19,935 nucleotides of DNA from NCBI GenBank assembly GCA_024699005.1, contig JAILQN010000177.1, positions 1 to 19,935 of the forward strand, read 5' to 3'. A model generated the notes under the pieces. That model worked only from the letters and a program-made list of their open reading frames with translations. It was not told the DNA's origin and made no database searches. A program made the translations under genes and the position numbers. This DNA is from Clostridia bacterium (GTDB taxonomy: Bacteria > Bacillota_A > Clostridia > Oscillospirales > Acutalibacteraceae). Shown one piece after another: positions 1 through 6,809 of this stretch (positions are counted from its first letter, which is position 1; each line of letters starts with the position of its first letter).

Positions 1-344
1 CGAAAGGATTTCGACGGGGATTCTGAGACGTGGTAAGCGAGCGGAGATGCGGTCACTCCTTAAACATCGCAACCTTAAAAATAAACGACAGCAATAAGAC
101 TGTTTTAGCAGCAGCCTGAGGGCGCTGCCGTCCGACGGGGAGTTCCGCAGCCCCGCGCAGGGCGTCATCAAGCGGAGAACGTGTACAGGCGAGGGCGCTT
201 CGTAGCCTGTCATGAACACGAAGCTGGTCACGCGTGAGTCTGCCGACTGACGCCCGCGTGATAAGATAAAATAATCGGCTGCGCTCGGAGAAAGCCCCGA
301 GGAGGGATTTTCGGACGCGGTTTCGAATACCGCCGTCTCCACCA
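1..344 (+). ncRNA. ssrA: tmRNA (transfer-messenger RNA), 5' end cut by window
   Basis: This RNA rescues stalled ribosomes by acting as alanyl-tRNA and then as a short message that tags the nascent protein for proteolysis. The 5' part has the hallmark GGATTTCGACGGGG (7-20). The 3' part has a T-arm (GCGGTTTCGAATACCGC, 317-333) and the acceptor strand CGTCTCC-A-CCA ending at 344. Pairing of that strand with the start implies that about five 5' bases lie outside the window. The likely tag frame starts at GCA (69-71) and reads ATLKINDSNKTVLAAA, ending at TGA (117-119). The LAAA-type end fits known proteolysis tags. The resume codon is inferred from the frame and could be off by some codons. The rest (120-310) holds the GC-rich pseudoknot region. 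Confidence 0.96.
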
Positions 345-351
345 AAGCAAG

Positions 352-385
352 AATCCTGTCGCGACAGCGGCGGGATTTTCGTTTT
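352..385 (+). terminator. Intrinsic terminator of ssrA
   Basis: An 11-base stem (AATCCTGTCGC at 352-362 with GCGGCGGGATT at 367-377, two G-U pairs) closes a GACA loop and is followed by TTCGTTTT. It starts only 7 bases after the tmRNA CCA end. Confidence 0.85.
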
Positions 386-387
386 GT

Positions 388-489
388 ATTATTCATTCTT
401 CAGTCTTAAGTATTCATTATTCATTAACACCGACAGGATTATTTAAATGAATACTGAAGACTTAATAACTGTTATAATGAATAATGAAG
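388..489. repeat. Paired inverted short-word arrays, locus 1
   Basis: The left arm (about 388-426) is built from the words ATTCATT, CTTCAGT and CTTAAGT. The right arm (about 446-489) carries the same words in reverse complement, with about 20 bases between the arms. The words recur roughly every 7 bases, and their order differs between the arms: CTTCAGT-CTTAAGT on the left, TTAAGT-CTTCAGT when the right arm is reverse-complemented. A TATAAT box (473-478) lies in the right arm, but I see no good -35 box at the right distance. See loci at 12988, 16678 and 18030. Confidence 0.7.
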
Positions 490-515
490 GGTGGGCTTTG
501 CCCACACCCGTTTTG
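489..515 (+). terminator. Small GC-rich hairpin, possible terminator
   Basis: GGGTGGGC (489-496) pairs with GCCCACACCC (500-509) around a TTT loop, with an AC bulge, and is followed by GTTTTG. It lies between the repeat locus and the GNAT gene. It could be a weak terminator, an attenuator or an intergenic palindrome of a larger family; sequence alone does not decide. Confidence 0.4.
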
Positions 516-540
516 AGTATGTATTTATCAGGTTATGATT

Positions 541-1002
541 ATGAAAACAGAAACCTCACGGCTTCTTCTTTATCCTCTCGGCGATAAAGAGATGGAAGCC
601 TTGATAGAAAACGAAAATGACTCCGATTTAAAGCAGGCCTATTCGGAGATGCTGCAGGGATGCGTAAGATATCCCGAGAACAGGATCTGGTACGCAGTCT
701 GGCTGATGGAACTCAGATCTTCTCCGGGCACGGTCGTCGGTGATTTTTGCTTCAAAGGGCTGAACCCCGACGGTATGGTAGAGATAGGTTACGGCTTAAG
801 AGACGGTTTCTGCGGAAACGGCTATATGACCGAAGCGCTGAAGACGATCACAGAATGGGCTCTTTCTCAGCCCGGAGTCACAAGAGTCGAGGCTGAAACG
901 GCCCCCGATAATACGCCGTCACAAAAGGTTCTTGCCTCCTGCGGTTTCGTGCCGAACGGAACCGTGGGAGAGGAAGGTCCGAGGTTCGTTTTTGTAAAAT
1001 AA
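541..1002 (+). CDS. GNAT-family N-acetyltransferase
   Basis: A predicted 153-residue cytoplasmic enzyme that transfers an acetyl group from acetyl-CoA to an amine; the substrate is unknown. The N-terminus (KTETSRLLLYPL) is typical of RimJ/RimL-like GNATs. The acetyl-CoA loop appears as RDGFCGNGYMTEAL, corresponding to the family's R/Q-x-x-G-x-G/A signature. It is followed by the strand-helix pattern VEAETAPDNTPSQKVLASCGF, where the conserved Asn and the GF before the last strand are standard. I chose the ATG at 541 over the one at 535 because AGG at 530-532 is 8 bases upstream of 541 but only 2 from 535. The next gene follows after 34 bases, so the two may be co-transcribed. Confidence 0.88.
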   Translation: MKTETSRLLLYPLGDKEMEALIENENDSDLKQAYSEMLQGCVRYPENRIWYAVWLMELRSSPGTVVGDFCFKGLNPDGMVEIGYGLRDGFCGNGYMTEALKTITEWALSQPGVTRVEAETAPDNTPSQKVLASCGFVPNGTVGEEGPRFVFVK

Positions 1003-1036
1003 ATATAATCAATACATAAAACAGGAAAACAGTAAT

Positions 1037-1384
1037 ATGGATAATCAGACTACTCAGACAACTATATATATCGGTCTTAACGACTCGGAGACCGGCGTTC
1101 AGAAATTTGACACGGAAAAATACACTTCTATCCTGAAAATGGTATGCCGCAGTTATCATATACCGTTCTCGGTCCAGCGTATCGAAGGCGGTTATTTCCA
1201 TGAAAACGGGATGTACGTCGAGGAGACGACGCTGGCTCTTATCATGATGGATATACCCATGGAAACGGTCAACGAGATCGCGAAGGATCTTTGCGCATTC
1301 TTTAATCAGGAGAGCGTGATGATCACCTCCGCCCCGTGCTCGGTAGTATTTGTGAAAGAAAGTCTGGGGGATAAAAACATCTGA
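1037..1384 (+). CDS. Small conserved-looking protein of unknown function
   Basis: A soluble 115-residue protein with no signal peptide or membrane segment. It begins with a beta-strand-like TTIYIGLND, then a helix, a strand with SVQRIEGGYFHENG, a strand LALIMMDI, a helix ETVNEIAKDLCAFFN and a last strand SVVFVKES. This order suggests a small alpha/beta sandwich (ferredoxin-like), but no catalytic motif is evident and I do not recognise the family with certainty. AGGAAA lies about 9 bases before the ATG. It lies 34 bases after the GNAT gene and is probably in the same transcript. Confidence 0.75.
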   Translation: MDNQTTQTTIYIGLNDSETGVQKFDTEKYTSILKMVCRSYHIPFSVQRIEGGYFHENGMYVEETTLALIMMDIPMETVNEIAKDLCAFFNQESVMITSAPCSVVFVKESLGDKNI

Positions 1385-1407
1385 ACGTCCTGAAGCCTGT
1401 CTCTTTG

Positions 1408-1487
1408 CCCGGCACGATTGCAGGTGAATTTGGCTTTAAATGGCATGCCCCGGACGGTATTGCCGGGATTCGTTTTTGTAAAATGAA
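1408..1487 (+). pseudogene. Possible remnant of a second GNAT C-terminus
   Basis: The stretch 1469-1484 repeats 16 bases exactly (TTCGTTTTTGTAAAAT) from the last codons of the upstream GNAT gene (985-1000). It is followed by an in-frame stop that would again end in FVFVK. The preceding bases can be read as GEFGFK..PDGIAG, loosely like the GFxPNG end of a GNAT, but only with a frame change. This would fit a decayed duplicate tail. It may also be coincidence in a 130-base non-coding stretch that otherwise shows nothing. Confidence 0.3.
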
Positions 1488-1513
1488 CCTGTCCGGTGTC
1501 TGAAACGCCGAAA

Positions 1514-1564
1514 ATCCGGCTCCGAAGAAGCCGTAAGACCATCTTCGGAGCCGGATCTGTTTTC
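1514..1564. terminator. Bidirectional intrinsic terminator between convergent genes
   Basis: A perfect 14-base stem (ATCCGGCTCCGAAG at 1514-1527 with CTTCGGAGCCGGAT at 1543-1556) with a 15-base loop. On the plus strand CTGTTTT follows. On the minus strand the tail is TTTTCGG. It separates the plus-strand pair at 541-1384 from the minus-strand lipoprotein gene. Confidence 0.85.
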
Positions 1565-1591
1565 ATAATTATGCTTTTAAAGTATTGCCGG

Positions 1592-2140
1592 TCATGAAAG
1601 CCGGACAGAGGCGAGCACAGCGTTCATCGTATCGATATCTTTTGTGCAGACCAAAGCATAAATGACCTGACTGTCATCGAGCTTGGTGTAGACTGCATAT
1701 GCTGTCCATCCGGCATCGGCGTCTGAATGAGTTTCACCTGTCCAGGTTTTATCTCCTGTTTTCAGCTCATCAACGCTTTTTGCGTCATAGCTTGAGTTAC
1801 CCTCAAGACTGTACTGAACATTGTTTTCGGCAGTTTCGATGTCCATCACGGTGAAGTACATGTAGTCCCACATCTCGTTATCATTGATGAGGCGGACGCC
1901 GTTCTCGTCGGTGTCGCTTGACATCGTGCCTTCTTTGAACGTGTACCCTTCGGGTACAAGGACGGAAAGCTTGCCCCAGCTCTTCGTTTCACCGGGAACG
2001 GATTTTACGTTTTCGGCTTCGGCTTCGACGTTGGCGTCGCTGTTGTCTGCCTTATCCCCGTCGCTGTTTCCGCCGCATGCGGAAAACACCCCTACAAGAA
2101 GAAGTAAAGTAACAAAGATTGCGATTGCTTTTTTCATCAT
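1592..2140 (-). CDS. Predicted extracytoplasmic lipoprotein, function unknown
   Basis: A 182-residue protein with a type II signal peptide: MMKK, a hydrophobic stretch (residues 5-18) and the lipobox FSAC, with Cys22 as the lipidated residue. A Gly/Asp/Ser/Ala-rich tether (about 23-48) leads to a soluble domain that begins near SWGKLSVLVPEGYTFKEG. This domain looks like a beta-rich surface domain (strands KLSVLVP, MYFTVMDIE, WTAYAVYT, VIYALVC), but I do not recognise a named family and see no catalytic motif. AAGGAG sits 7 bases before the first ATG. It is monocistronic, with its own strong promoter and the shared terminator at 1514-1564. Confidence 0.85.
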   Translation of the reverse strand: MMKKAIAIFVTLLLLVGVFSACGGNSDGDKADNSDANVEAEAENVKSVPGETKSWGKLSVLVPEGYTFKEGTMSSDTDENGVRLINDNEMWDYMYFTVMDIETAENNVQYSLEGNSSYDAKSVDELKTGDKTWTGETHSDADAGWTAYAVYTKLDDSQVIYALVCTKDIDTMNAVLASVRLS

Positions 2141-2180
2141 AGTCGGTCTCCTTATTTTTTGTTGTCAAAAGACATAATCT

Positions 2181-2209
2181 ATTGTAGCATGACATATGTA
2201 TTTTGTCAA
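2181..2209 (-). promoter_or_regulatory. Sigma-A-type promoter of the lipoprotein gene
   Basis: Read on the minus strand: TTGACA (2209-2204), a 17-base spacer, TACAAT (2186-2181). The -35 box is a perfect consensus and the -10 box matches 5 of 6. It lies about 40 bases upstream of the start codon at 2140. Confidence 0.85.
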
Positions 2210-2249
2210 TATATGGAATTTGTTCTGCAGAAAAAGTATCCCGTGCAGG

Positions 2250-2278
2250 TGGACTTTTTGTGCCGTAAGTATTATAAT
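2250..2278 (+). promoter_or_regulatory. Promoter of the 2324-4611 operon
   Basis: TGGACT (2250-2255, 4 of 6), a 17-base spacer, and a perfect TATAAT (2273-2278), 45 bases before the ATG at 2324. It diverges from the lipoprotein promoter, with only about 40 bases between the two -35 boxes, so a regulator bound here could affect both. Confidence 0.7.
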
Positions 2279-2323
2279 ATAAAATTACATTACAAACCTG
2301 AGCAGAAGAAAAGAGGTTTTGTT

Positions 2324-2929
2324 ATGAAAAATAATACGTTTTACCCGGGCGCGCGTCCGGTTTGTCTTGTGTTCCTGCTGTCGGCGCTGGTATACGGTCT
2401 GGTGCTGCCGTTCTGCTGGCATAACGATCCTTCGGATACTTACGGGACTCTGAGTCTGCTTTGTGAAAACCATATCCCGTTTTTCTGGGTCTGGGCGGTG
2501 CTGACAGGGCTCGGGATTACTCTGAATCTTGAGTTCGCCTATCAGAAATACGGATATACGGGGAAATCTCTGCGTATTGCGGCGGTGTTCGGGCTTTTCG
2601 GAATGATCCTGACGGCGGCTACGCTTAATCACAGTATTCAGGACTGGAACCCGAAGCGCGTGGCGCACTGGACGGGCGCGATCTGTTTCGCCGCGGGGTT
2701 CGCGGTTGCTTTCATTTTCTTTTTTATCGGGAAAGTCCGTGAATTCAGTCGGTTCCGGTTTTTTATCGTACTGCTCGGCAGCGCGGCGGCGGGCGTTCTT
2801 GTCCAGCTGCTTACCGTCGGGCGCAACGGATACATGGAGATCGTTCCGCTGGCGCTTGAAGAACTGACTCTTCTCGTTATAAACACGGTTCCGGCTTCCA
2901 AGCTTAAAATATCAAAAAATGAAAATTAA
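2324..2929 (+). CDS. Six-helix integral membrane protein, unknown function
   Basis: A 201-residue protein with about six membrane segments: roughly residues 10-30, 50-69, 84-101, 113-135, 143-163 and 172-190. Between helices 3 and 4 lies LNHSIQDWNPKRVAHWTG. The layout vaguely recalls small DUF998/Frag1-like membrane families, but this is not a firm assignment. The start at 2324 is supported by AAGAGG 7 bases upstream and by the promoter at 2250-2278; the reading frame is open further upstream, but that part overlaps the promoter. Its last 11 bases overlap the next gene, implying translational coupling. Confidence 0.8.
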   Translation: MKNNTFYPGARPVCLVFLLSALVYGLVLPFCWHNDPSDTYGTLSLLCENHIPFFWVWAVLTGLGITLNLEFAYQKYGYTGKSLRIAAVFGLFGMILTAATLNHSIQDWNPKRVAHWTGAICFAAGFAVAFIFFFIGKVREFSRFRFFIVLLGSAAAGVLVQLLTVGRNGYMEIVPLALEELTLLVINTVPASKLKISKNEN

Positions 2930-3953
2930 AAACGTAGCCATCGTCAGTCTTTCGAGCGGGATCCTCGGAGAGGATTTTATCCGCTTTGAGGTGGATATCG
3001 GTCTTCGGAGACTCAGGGAACTCGGTCTTGCCGTAAAGTTTATGCCGAACGCCCTTAAAGGGCTCGATTTCGTAAAAGAACACCCCGAAAAAAGAGCGGA
3101 GGACCTTATCGCGGCGTTCCGCGATCCGGATATCGACATGATACTCTGCGCCATCGGCGGAGACGACACTTACAGGCTTCTGCCGTATCTGTTTGAAAAC
3201 GATGAACTGCCCCGGGCTGTGACGGACAAGGTATTCCTCGGTTTTTCCGACACGACGATCAACCATCTTATGCTGCATAAGGTCGGGCTCAAAACCTTCT
3301 ACGGGCAGGCGTTTCTGCCGGATATCTGCGAGATGTCCGCCGATATGCATCCGTATACCCGAAGGTATTTCACGGAGCTCATCACCACGGGAAAGATAAG
3401 CGGGATCACGCCGAGCGACGTGTGGTATGACGAGAGAAAGAGCTTTTCTCCCGATCAGGCGGGCATATCCATGCCTTCCCATCCCGATCACGGTTTTGAA
3501 CTGCTGCAGGGAAGCGCCGTGTTTTCCGGCAGGATACTCGGCGGATGTATAGATACGATCTATGATATTTTTAACGGCGACCGTTACGCTGATATGCCTG
3601 CGCTGTGCGGAAAGTATCATCTGTTTCCTCCGGCGGAAGACTGGAAGGGGCGCATACTGCTGCTGGAATCCAGCGAAGAGAAACCCTCGCCCGATAAATA
3701 CCGCAAAGCTCTTTCGTATCTGAAAAATGCCGGAGTGTTCGACGCTGTGAACGGGGTGCTTGTCGGCAAACCCATGGACGGGACTTACGCGGAGGATTAT
3801 AAACGGATACTGCCCGAAGTGATCGGCCTGCCGGAGCTTCCGGTAGTCTTCAATATCAACGTGGGGCACGCTCAGCCGCGCTGTATCATCCCGTTCGGTG
3901 TCGGGGCGACCGTTGACGCCGGCAGTCAGGTGATCAGATTCGCATATCAATAA
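2919..3953 (+). CDS. Peptidase S66 family LD-carboxypeptidase / MccF-like protein
   Basis: A 344-residue cytoplasmic serine peptidase of family S66. The family includes LdcA, which trims muropeptides, and MccF, which inactivates microcin C7 by cutting its peptide-nucleotide amide. The N-terminal half has [13 protein letters not shown] and the nucleophile elbow GFSDTT (Ser110). The charge-relay acid fits LLLESSEE (Glu250) and the histidine fits NVGHAQPR (His317). The S-E-H order and spacing match the family. The variant GFSDTT, in a protein of this length, resembles MccF-type members at least as much as LdcA. The ATG lies inside the end of the upstream gene with no clear ribosome binding site, so translation is probably coupled. 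The real substrate cannot be read from the sequence. Confidence 0.9.
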   Translation: MKIKNVAIVSLSSGILGEDFIRFEVDIGLRRLRELGLAVKFMPNALKGLDFVKEHPEKRAEDLIAAFRDPDIDMILCAIGGDDTYRLLPYLFENDELPRAVTDKVFLGFSDTTINHLMLHKVGLKTFYGQAFLPDICEMSADMHPYTRRYFTELITTGKISGITPSDVWYDERKSFSPDQAGISMPSHPDHGFELLQGSAVFSGRILGGCIDTIYDIFNGDRYADMPALCGKYHLFPPAEDWKGRILLLESSEEKPSPDKYRKALSYLKNAGVFDAVNGVLVGKPMDGTYAEDYKRILPEVIGLPELPVVFNINVGHAQPRCIIPFGVGATVDAGSQVIRFAYQ

Positions 3954-3963
3954 AGGTGATCGC

Positions 3964-4611
3964 ATGAAAAACGGAAAGATACCGGACCCGGATGTGATCC
4001 ATCCGATCCCGGGCTATGACAAAGAGATATACGTAAGGCCGACGATAACAAATCCGGATATCATCGTCGGGGATTTTACGTATATAGCTGATTCTGAATT
4101 TGAAAGTCATGTTACCCATCTGTATGAGTGGAACGGAGATAAACTGATCATCGGAAAATTCTGTCAGATAGCCGCAGGCGTTGAGTTCGTGATGAACGGG
4201 GCGAACCATCAGATGAACGCGGTATCCACGTTTCCGTTTTATACTCTGGAAGGCTGGGATATGGAGCCGCCTCCTGCCGCCGATATGCCGCTGAAGGGCG
4301 ATACCGTGATCGGCAACGACGTGTGGATCGGTCAGAACGCCGTCATCCTGCCCGGCGTGCATATAGGCGACGGCGCGATCATCGGTGCGAACTGCGTGGT
4401 CGGCAGCGACGTTGAGCCGTACGCCGTAGCCGTCGGAAATCCCGCGAGGTCGATCCGGAAACGTTTTGACGATGAAATGATCGGTCTGCTGCTGCGTTTC
4501 AGATGGTGGGATAAGAGCATCGAAGAGATAAATGCCCTGATCCCGGTCCTGACCTGTTCCGATCTTGGGGTTGTCAGGAGAGAGTTGACGGAAAGACTGT
4601 CCGGGGATTAA
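3964..4611 (+). CDS. Vat-type hexapeptide acetyltransferase (xenobiotic acetyltransferase family)
   Basis: A 215-residue left-handed beta-helix acetyltransferase. Landmarks in order: [20 protein letters not shown], the catalytic-histidine motif NGANHQMN (His82), STFPF, GWDME, then hexapeptide repeats [20 protein letters not shown] and [21 protein letters not shown], and a C-terminal helix with RFRWWD. This matches the layout of VatA/VatD streptogramin acetyltransferases, including the position of the catalytic histidine (82). Many chromosomal members of the family are not known resistance proteins, so streptogramin inactivation is possible but unproven. AAAGGTGATC lies before the ATG, 10 bases after the carboxypeptidase stop, so it is in the same operon. 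Confidence 0.92.
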   Translation: MKNGKIPDPDVIHPIPGYDKEIYVRPTITNPDIIVGDFTYIADSEFESHVTHLYEWNGDKLIIGKFCQIAAGVEFVMNGANHQMNAVSTFPFYTLEGWDMEPPPAADMPLKGDTVIGNDVWIGQNAVILPGVHIGDGAIIGANCVVGSDVEPYAVAVGNPARSIRKRFDDEMIGLLLRFRWWDKSIEEINALIPVLTCSDLGVVRRELTERLSGD

Positions 4612-4615
4612 AAAA

Positions 4616-4674
4616 GACCGGGAACAAAAATGCGAAGGGGATCGGATATCTTTTTCGCATTTTTGTTTCCGGTC
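4616..4674. terminator. Very long near-perfect hairpin, bidirectional terminator
   Basis: Arms 4616-4642 and 4648-4674 are 27 bases each. They pair throughout with four G-U pairs around the 5-base loop CGGAT. For plus-strand transcripts the inner stem (GCGAAGGGGAT/ATCTTTTTCGC) is followed by ATTTTTGTTT, which is terminator-like. On the minus strand the whole hairpin is followed by a run of six T. It ends the 2324-4611 operon five bases after the stop codon. Confidence 0.85.
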
Positions 4675-4752
4675 ATATCACACGACGTCTGCGCTTACGG
4701 ATGAACGGCAGCTGCGCGATATGTTCAAAGTCCGAAAAAATATATTTTATTG

Positions 4753-4781
4753 TTGAAATTCAGACTTGTATGTGATAAAAT
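4753..4781 (+). promoter_or_regulatory. ftsZ promoter
   Basis: TTGAAA (4753-4758), 17-base spacer, TAAAAT (4776-4781). It lies 53 bases before the ftsZ ATG, with A/T-rich DNA upstream (4736-4752). Confidence 0.75.
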
Positions 4782-4834
4782 CATTTAGTATTATTGTTGC
4801 GAAATATACTTTATTATCAATATGGAGGTCCATT

Positions 4835-6145
4835 ATGGCATTTGAAATCGATAACGGTTACGAGGAAGTTACAAAAATAAAAGTCATCGGCGTCGGCGGC
4901 GGCGGCGGCAACGCCATCAACAGGATGGTCGAGTCCGGCGTGCAGGGCGTTGAGTTTATTTCGGTAAATACAGATAAGCATGTGCTTATGTATTCCAAAG
5001 CGACGAATAAGATACAGATCGGCGAGAAGACAACTCACGGTCAGGGCGCAGGCGCGGTACCAGAGCGCGGCAAGAAGTCAGCCGAGGAAAGCATGGACAG
5101 CATCAACGACGCGCTTGCCGGCGCGGATATGGTCTTTATCACTGCCGGTATGGGCGGCGGTACGGGCACCGGCGCGGCTCCGGTCATCGCCCAGATGGCA
5201 AAGGACAAGGGTATCCTTACCGTCGGTATCGTTACCAAACCCTTCAATTTTGAAGGCAAACGCAGGATGGCGCAGGCGGACGCAGGTATATCTGAACTGT
5301 CGCAGTATGTCGACTCTCTCATCATAATCCCGAACGAGCGTCTTAAATACGTTTCCGATGAGAAGATAACACTTCAGAACGCTTTCAGCGCGGCGGACGA
5401 CGTTCTTCGCCAGGGCGTCAGTTCCATCTCGGATCTGATTACCGTGCCTGGTCTTATCAATCTCGACTTTGCGGACGTCACGTCCATTATGAAAGACGCC
5501 GGTCACGCCCACATGGGTATTGGCAAAGCAAGCGGCAAGGACAAGGCTGTTCAGGCTGCAAAATCCGCTATCAACAGCCCGCTGCTTGAGACTTCCATCG
5601 AAGGCTCCATGGGTATAATCATAAATATCACCGCGTCCTCCGATATCACGCTTGACGAGGTTGACGAGGCCTGCTCCATTATTCATGAGGCGGCCGATGA
5701 AGACGCAAATATCATTTTCGGCGTGGCTATAGACAACGAACTGGACGATCAGGTCATAGTAACCGTGATCGCTACGGGTTTCGGCGGAAATAAGGCTGTC
5801 GATTCATCTGCCGCGCAGGCCGCAGCCGCTCCCGCTGCCGCACCGGCGTCTTCCGCTGCCCCGGCGTTCCGTTCGTCCGCTCCCGCAGCTCCCGCGTTCA
5901 GCGCACCTGCGGCACCCGCTGCTCCCGCAGCGCCGGCGTTTAACCCGGCTCCTGCATATACTCCGTCGACTCCCGCACCGACAGGTCAGGATATTTTTAC
6001 GGCTCCCGCAGCTCCCGCGAAGGAAAGGCGTCAGAGTATCCCCACGGCAAAGACAATGGAGCAGACCGCGAACGACGTCTTAAAAACGAATGACGATGAT
6101 TTTTCCGATCTGTTCTCTGTATTCAAGGGCGGAGAAAACAACTGA
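4835..6145 (+). CDS. ftsZ: Cell division GTPase FtsZ
   Basis: This 436-residue tubulin-like GTPase forms the cytokinetic ring at midcell. The N-terminal glycine-rich motif [15 protein letters not shown], the tubulin signature GGGTGTG (residues 107-113) and the T7 catalytic loop NLDFAD (209-214, Asp211 and Asp214) are intact. The globular core ends near residue 316. It is followed by an approximately 75-residue linker made almost entirely of Ala and Pro. The tail ends [18 protein letters not shown] see no canonical IPxFLR-type C-terminal peptide, which normally binds FtsA/SepF. GGAGG lies 6 bases before the ATG at 4835; the frame is open 23 codons further up but overlaps the promoter. No ftsA or ftsQ lies next to it, so this is not a classical dcw cluster. 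Confidence 0.97.
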   Translation: MAFEIDNGYEEVTKIKVIGVGGGGGNAINRMVESGVQGVEFISVNTDKHVLMYSKATNKIQIGEKTTHGQGAGAVPERGKKSAEESMDSINDALAGADMVFITAGMGGGTGTGAAPVIAQMAKDKGILTVGIVTKPFNFEGKRRMAQADAGISELSQYVDSLIIIPNERLKYVSDEKITLQNAFSAADDVLRQGVSSISDLITVPGLINLDFADVTSIMKDAGHAHMGIGKASGKDKAVQAAKSAINSPLLETSIEGSMGIIINITASSDITLDEVDEACSIIHEAADEDANIIFGVAIDNELDDQVIVTVIATGFGGNKAVDSSAAQAAAAPAAAPASSAAPAFRSSAPAAPAFSAPAAPAAPAAPAFNPAPAYTPSTPAPTGQDIFTAPAAPAKERRQSIPTAKTMEQTANDVLKTNDDDFSDLFSVFKGGENN

Positions 6146-6150
6146 AATAC

Positions 6151-6169
6151 TATCAGCCGGCAGCTGATA
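6151..6169 (+). promoter_or_regulatory. Short hairpin just upstream of the HAD gene
   Basis: TATCAGC (6151-6157) and GCTGATA (6163-6169) form a 7-base stem with a CGGCA loop, 6 bases after the ftsZ stop and 6 before the next start. It has no T-run, so it is not a standard terminator. It occupies the place where a ribosome binding site would be expected and may influence translation or RNA processing. Confidence 0.4.
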
Positions 6170-6175
6170 CGATAA

Positions 6176-6802
6176 ATGATAAAAAATATAGTATTTGATA
6201 TGGGCGGGGTGCTGCTGGATTACAATCCCGCAGCCGCCCTTAAACGTCACGGAGCTTCCGAAGAAGATATCGCGCTTATAAAGCGCGAATTCTATGATAA
6301 GGGCTGTATCCGCGCGACCGATGCCGGGCTCAGGACCCACAAACAGGTCATAACCGAAGCGGCGCCGCGTCTTAACGACAGATGCGTCCGGCTTCTGAAT
6401 GATCTTTATGTCGCACAGGATTACGGCACGAACGAAATGCCGGAATTTCCGGTGATGAGCGATCTGATCCTCAGGCTGAAGGCGAAGGGCTGCGGCGTGT
6501 ATCTGCTGTCCAACGCCGGTTTCGACTTTTACGAATATTCGAAACACAAACAGGTCCTTTCGCTTATCCCGGATAAGCTTATTTCCGCGAATTATCACAT
6601 CATCAAACCCGATCCGGCTATCTACCGCAAGTTCTTTGAGCTGTTTTCGGTAAGGCCGGAAGAGTGCGTATTCATAGACGATATGCAGATAAACGTGGAC
6701 GGCTCCAGGGCATGCGGTATGGATGCCGTCTGTTTTGCCACGGGTTCTGAACCTTTGGAAAAGCTGACGGACGAACTGGCAAAACGGGGAATAAAGGTAT
6801 AA
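6176..6802 (+). CDS. HAD-superfamily hydrolase, subfamily IA-like phosphatase
   Basis: A 208-residue cytoplasmic phosphohydrolase. Motif I is [10 protein letters not shown] with nucleophile Asp8. The usual general acid two residues later is Gly, as in the DxGG/DxGN subgroup that includes YihX-like sugar phosphatases. Motif II is LLSNAG (Ser112, Asn113), motif III is IIKPDP (Lys144) and motif IV is VFIDD (Asp168, Asp169). A helical cap lies between motifs I and II. The substrate is probably a small phosphorylated metabolite, but this is not determinable here. There is no clear Shine-Dalgarno before the ATG, and a small hairpin sits there. It starts 30 bases after ftsZ and ends 7 bases before proS. 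Confidence 0.9.
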   Translation: MIKNIVFDMGGVLLDYNPAAALKRHGASEEDIALIKREFYDKGCIRATDAGLRTHKQVITEAAPRLNDRCVRLLNDLYVAQDYGTNEMPEFPVMSDLILRLKAKGCGVYLLSNAGFDFYEYSKHKQVLSLIPDKLISANYHIIKPDPAIYRKFFELFSVRPEECVFIDDMQINVDGSRACGMDAVCFATGSEPLEKLTDELAKRGIKV

Positions 6803-6809
6803 AACAAAC

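Noticed and set aside
2904..3965. Long open frame on the minus strand, slightly longer than the carboxypeptidase gene itself
   Set aside because: It is antisense to a gene with an intact S66 catalytic triad, has no ribosome binding site I can see and no recognisable protein features; it is a by-product of codon bias.
3964..4611. Naming the hexapeptide acetyltransferase as a proven streptogramin resistance gene
   Set aside because: The family contains many chromosomal members of unknown substrate; similarity and the catalytic His are not enough.
6803..6809. T-box or other leader regulating proS
   Set aside because: Only 7 bases separate proS from the upstream gene, leaving no room for a leader.
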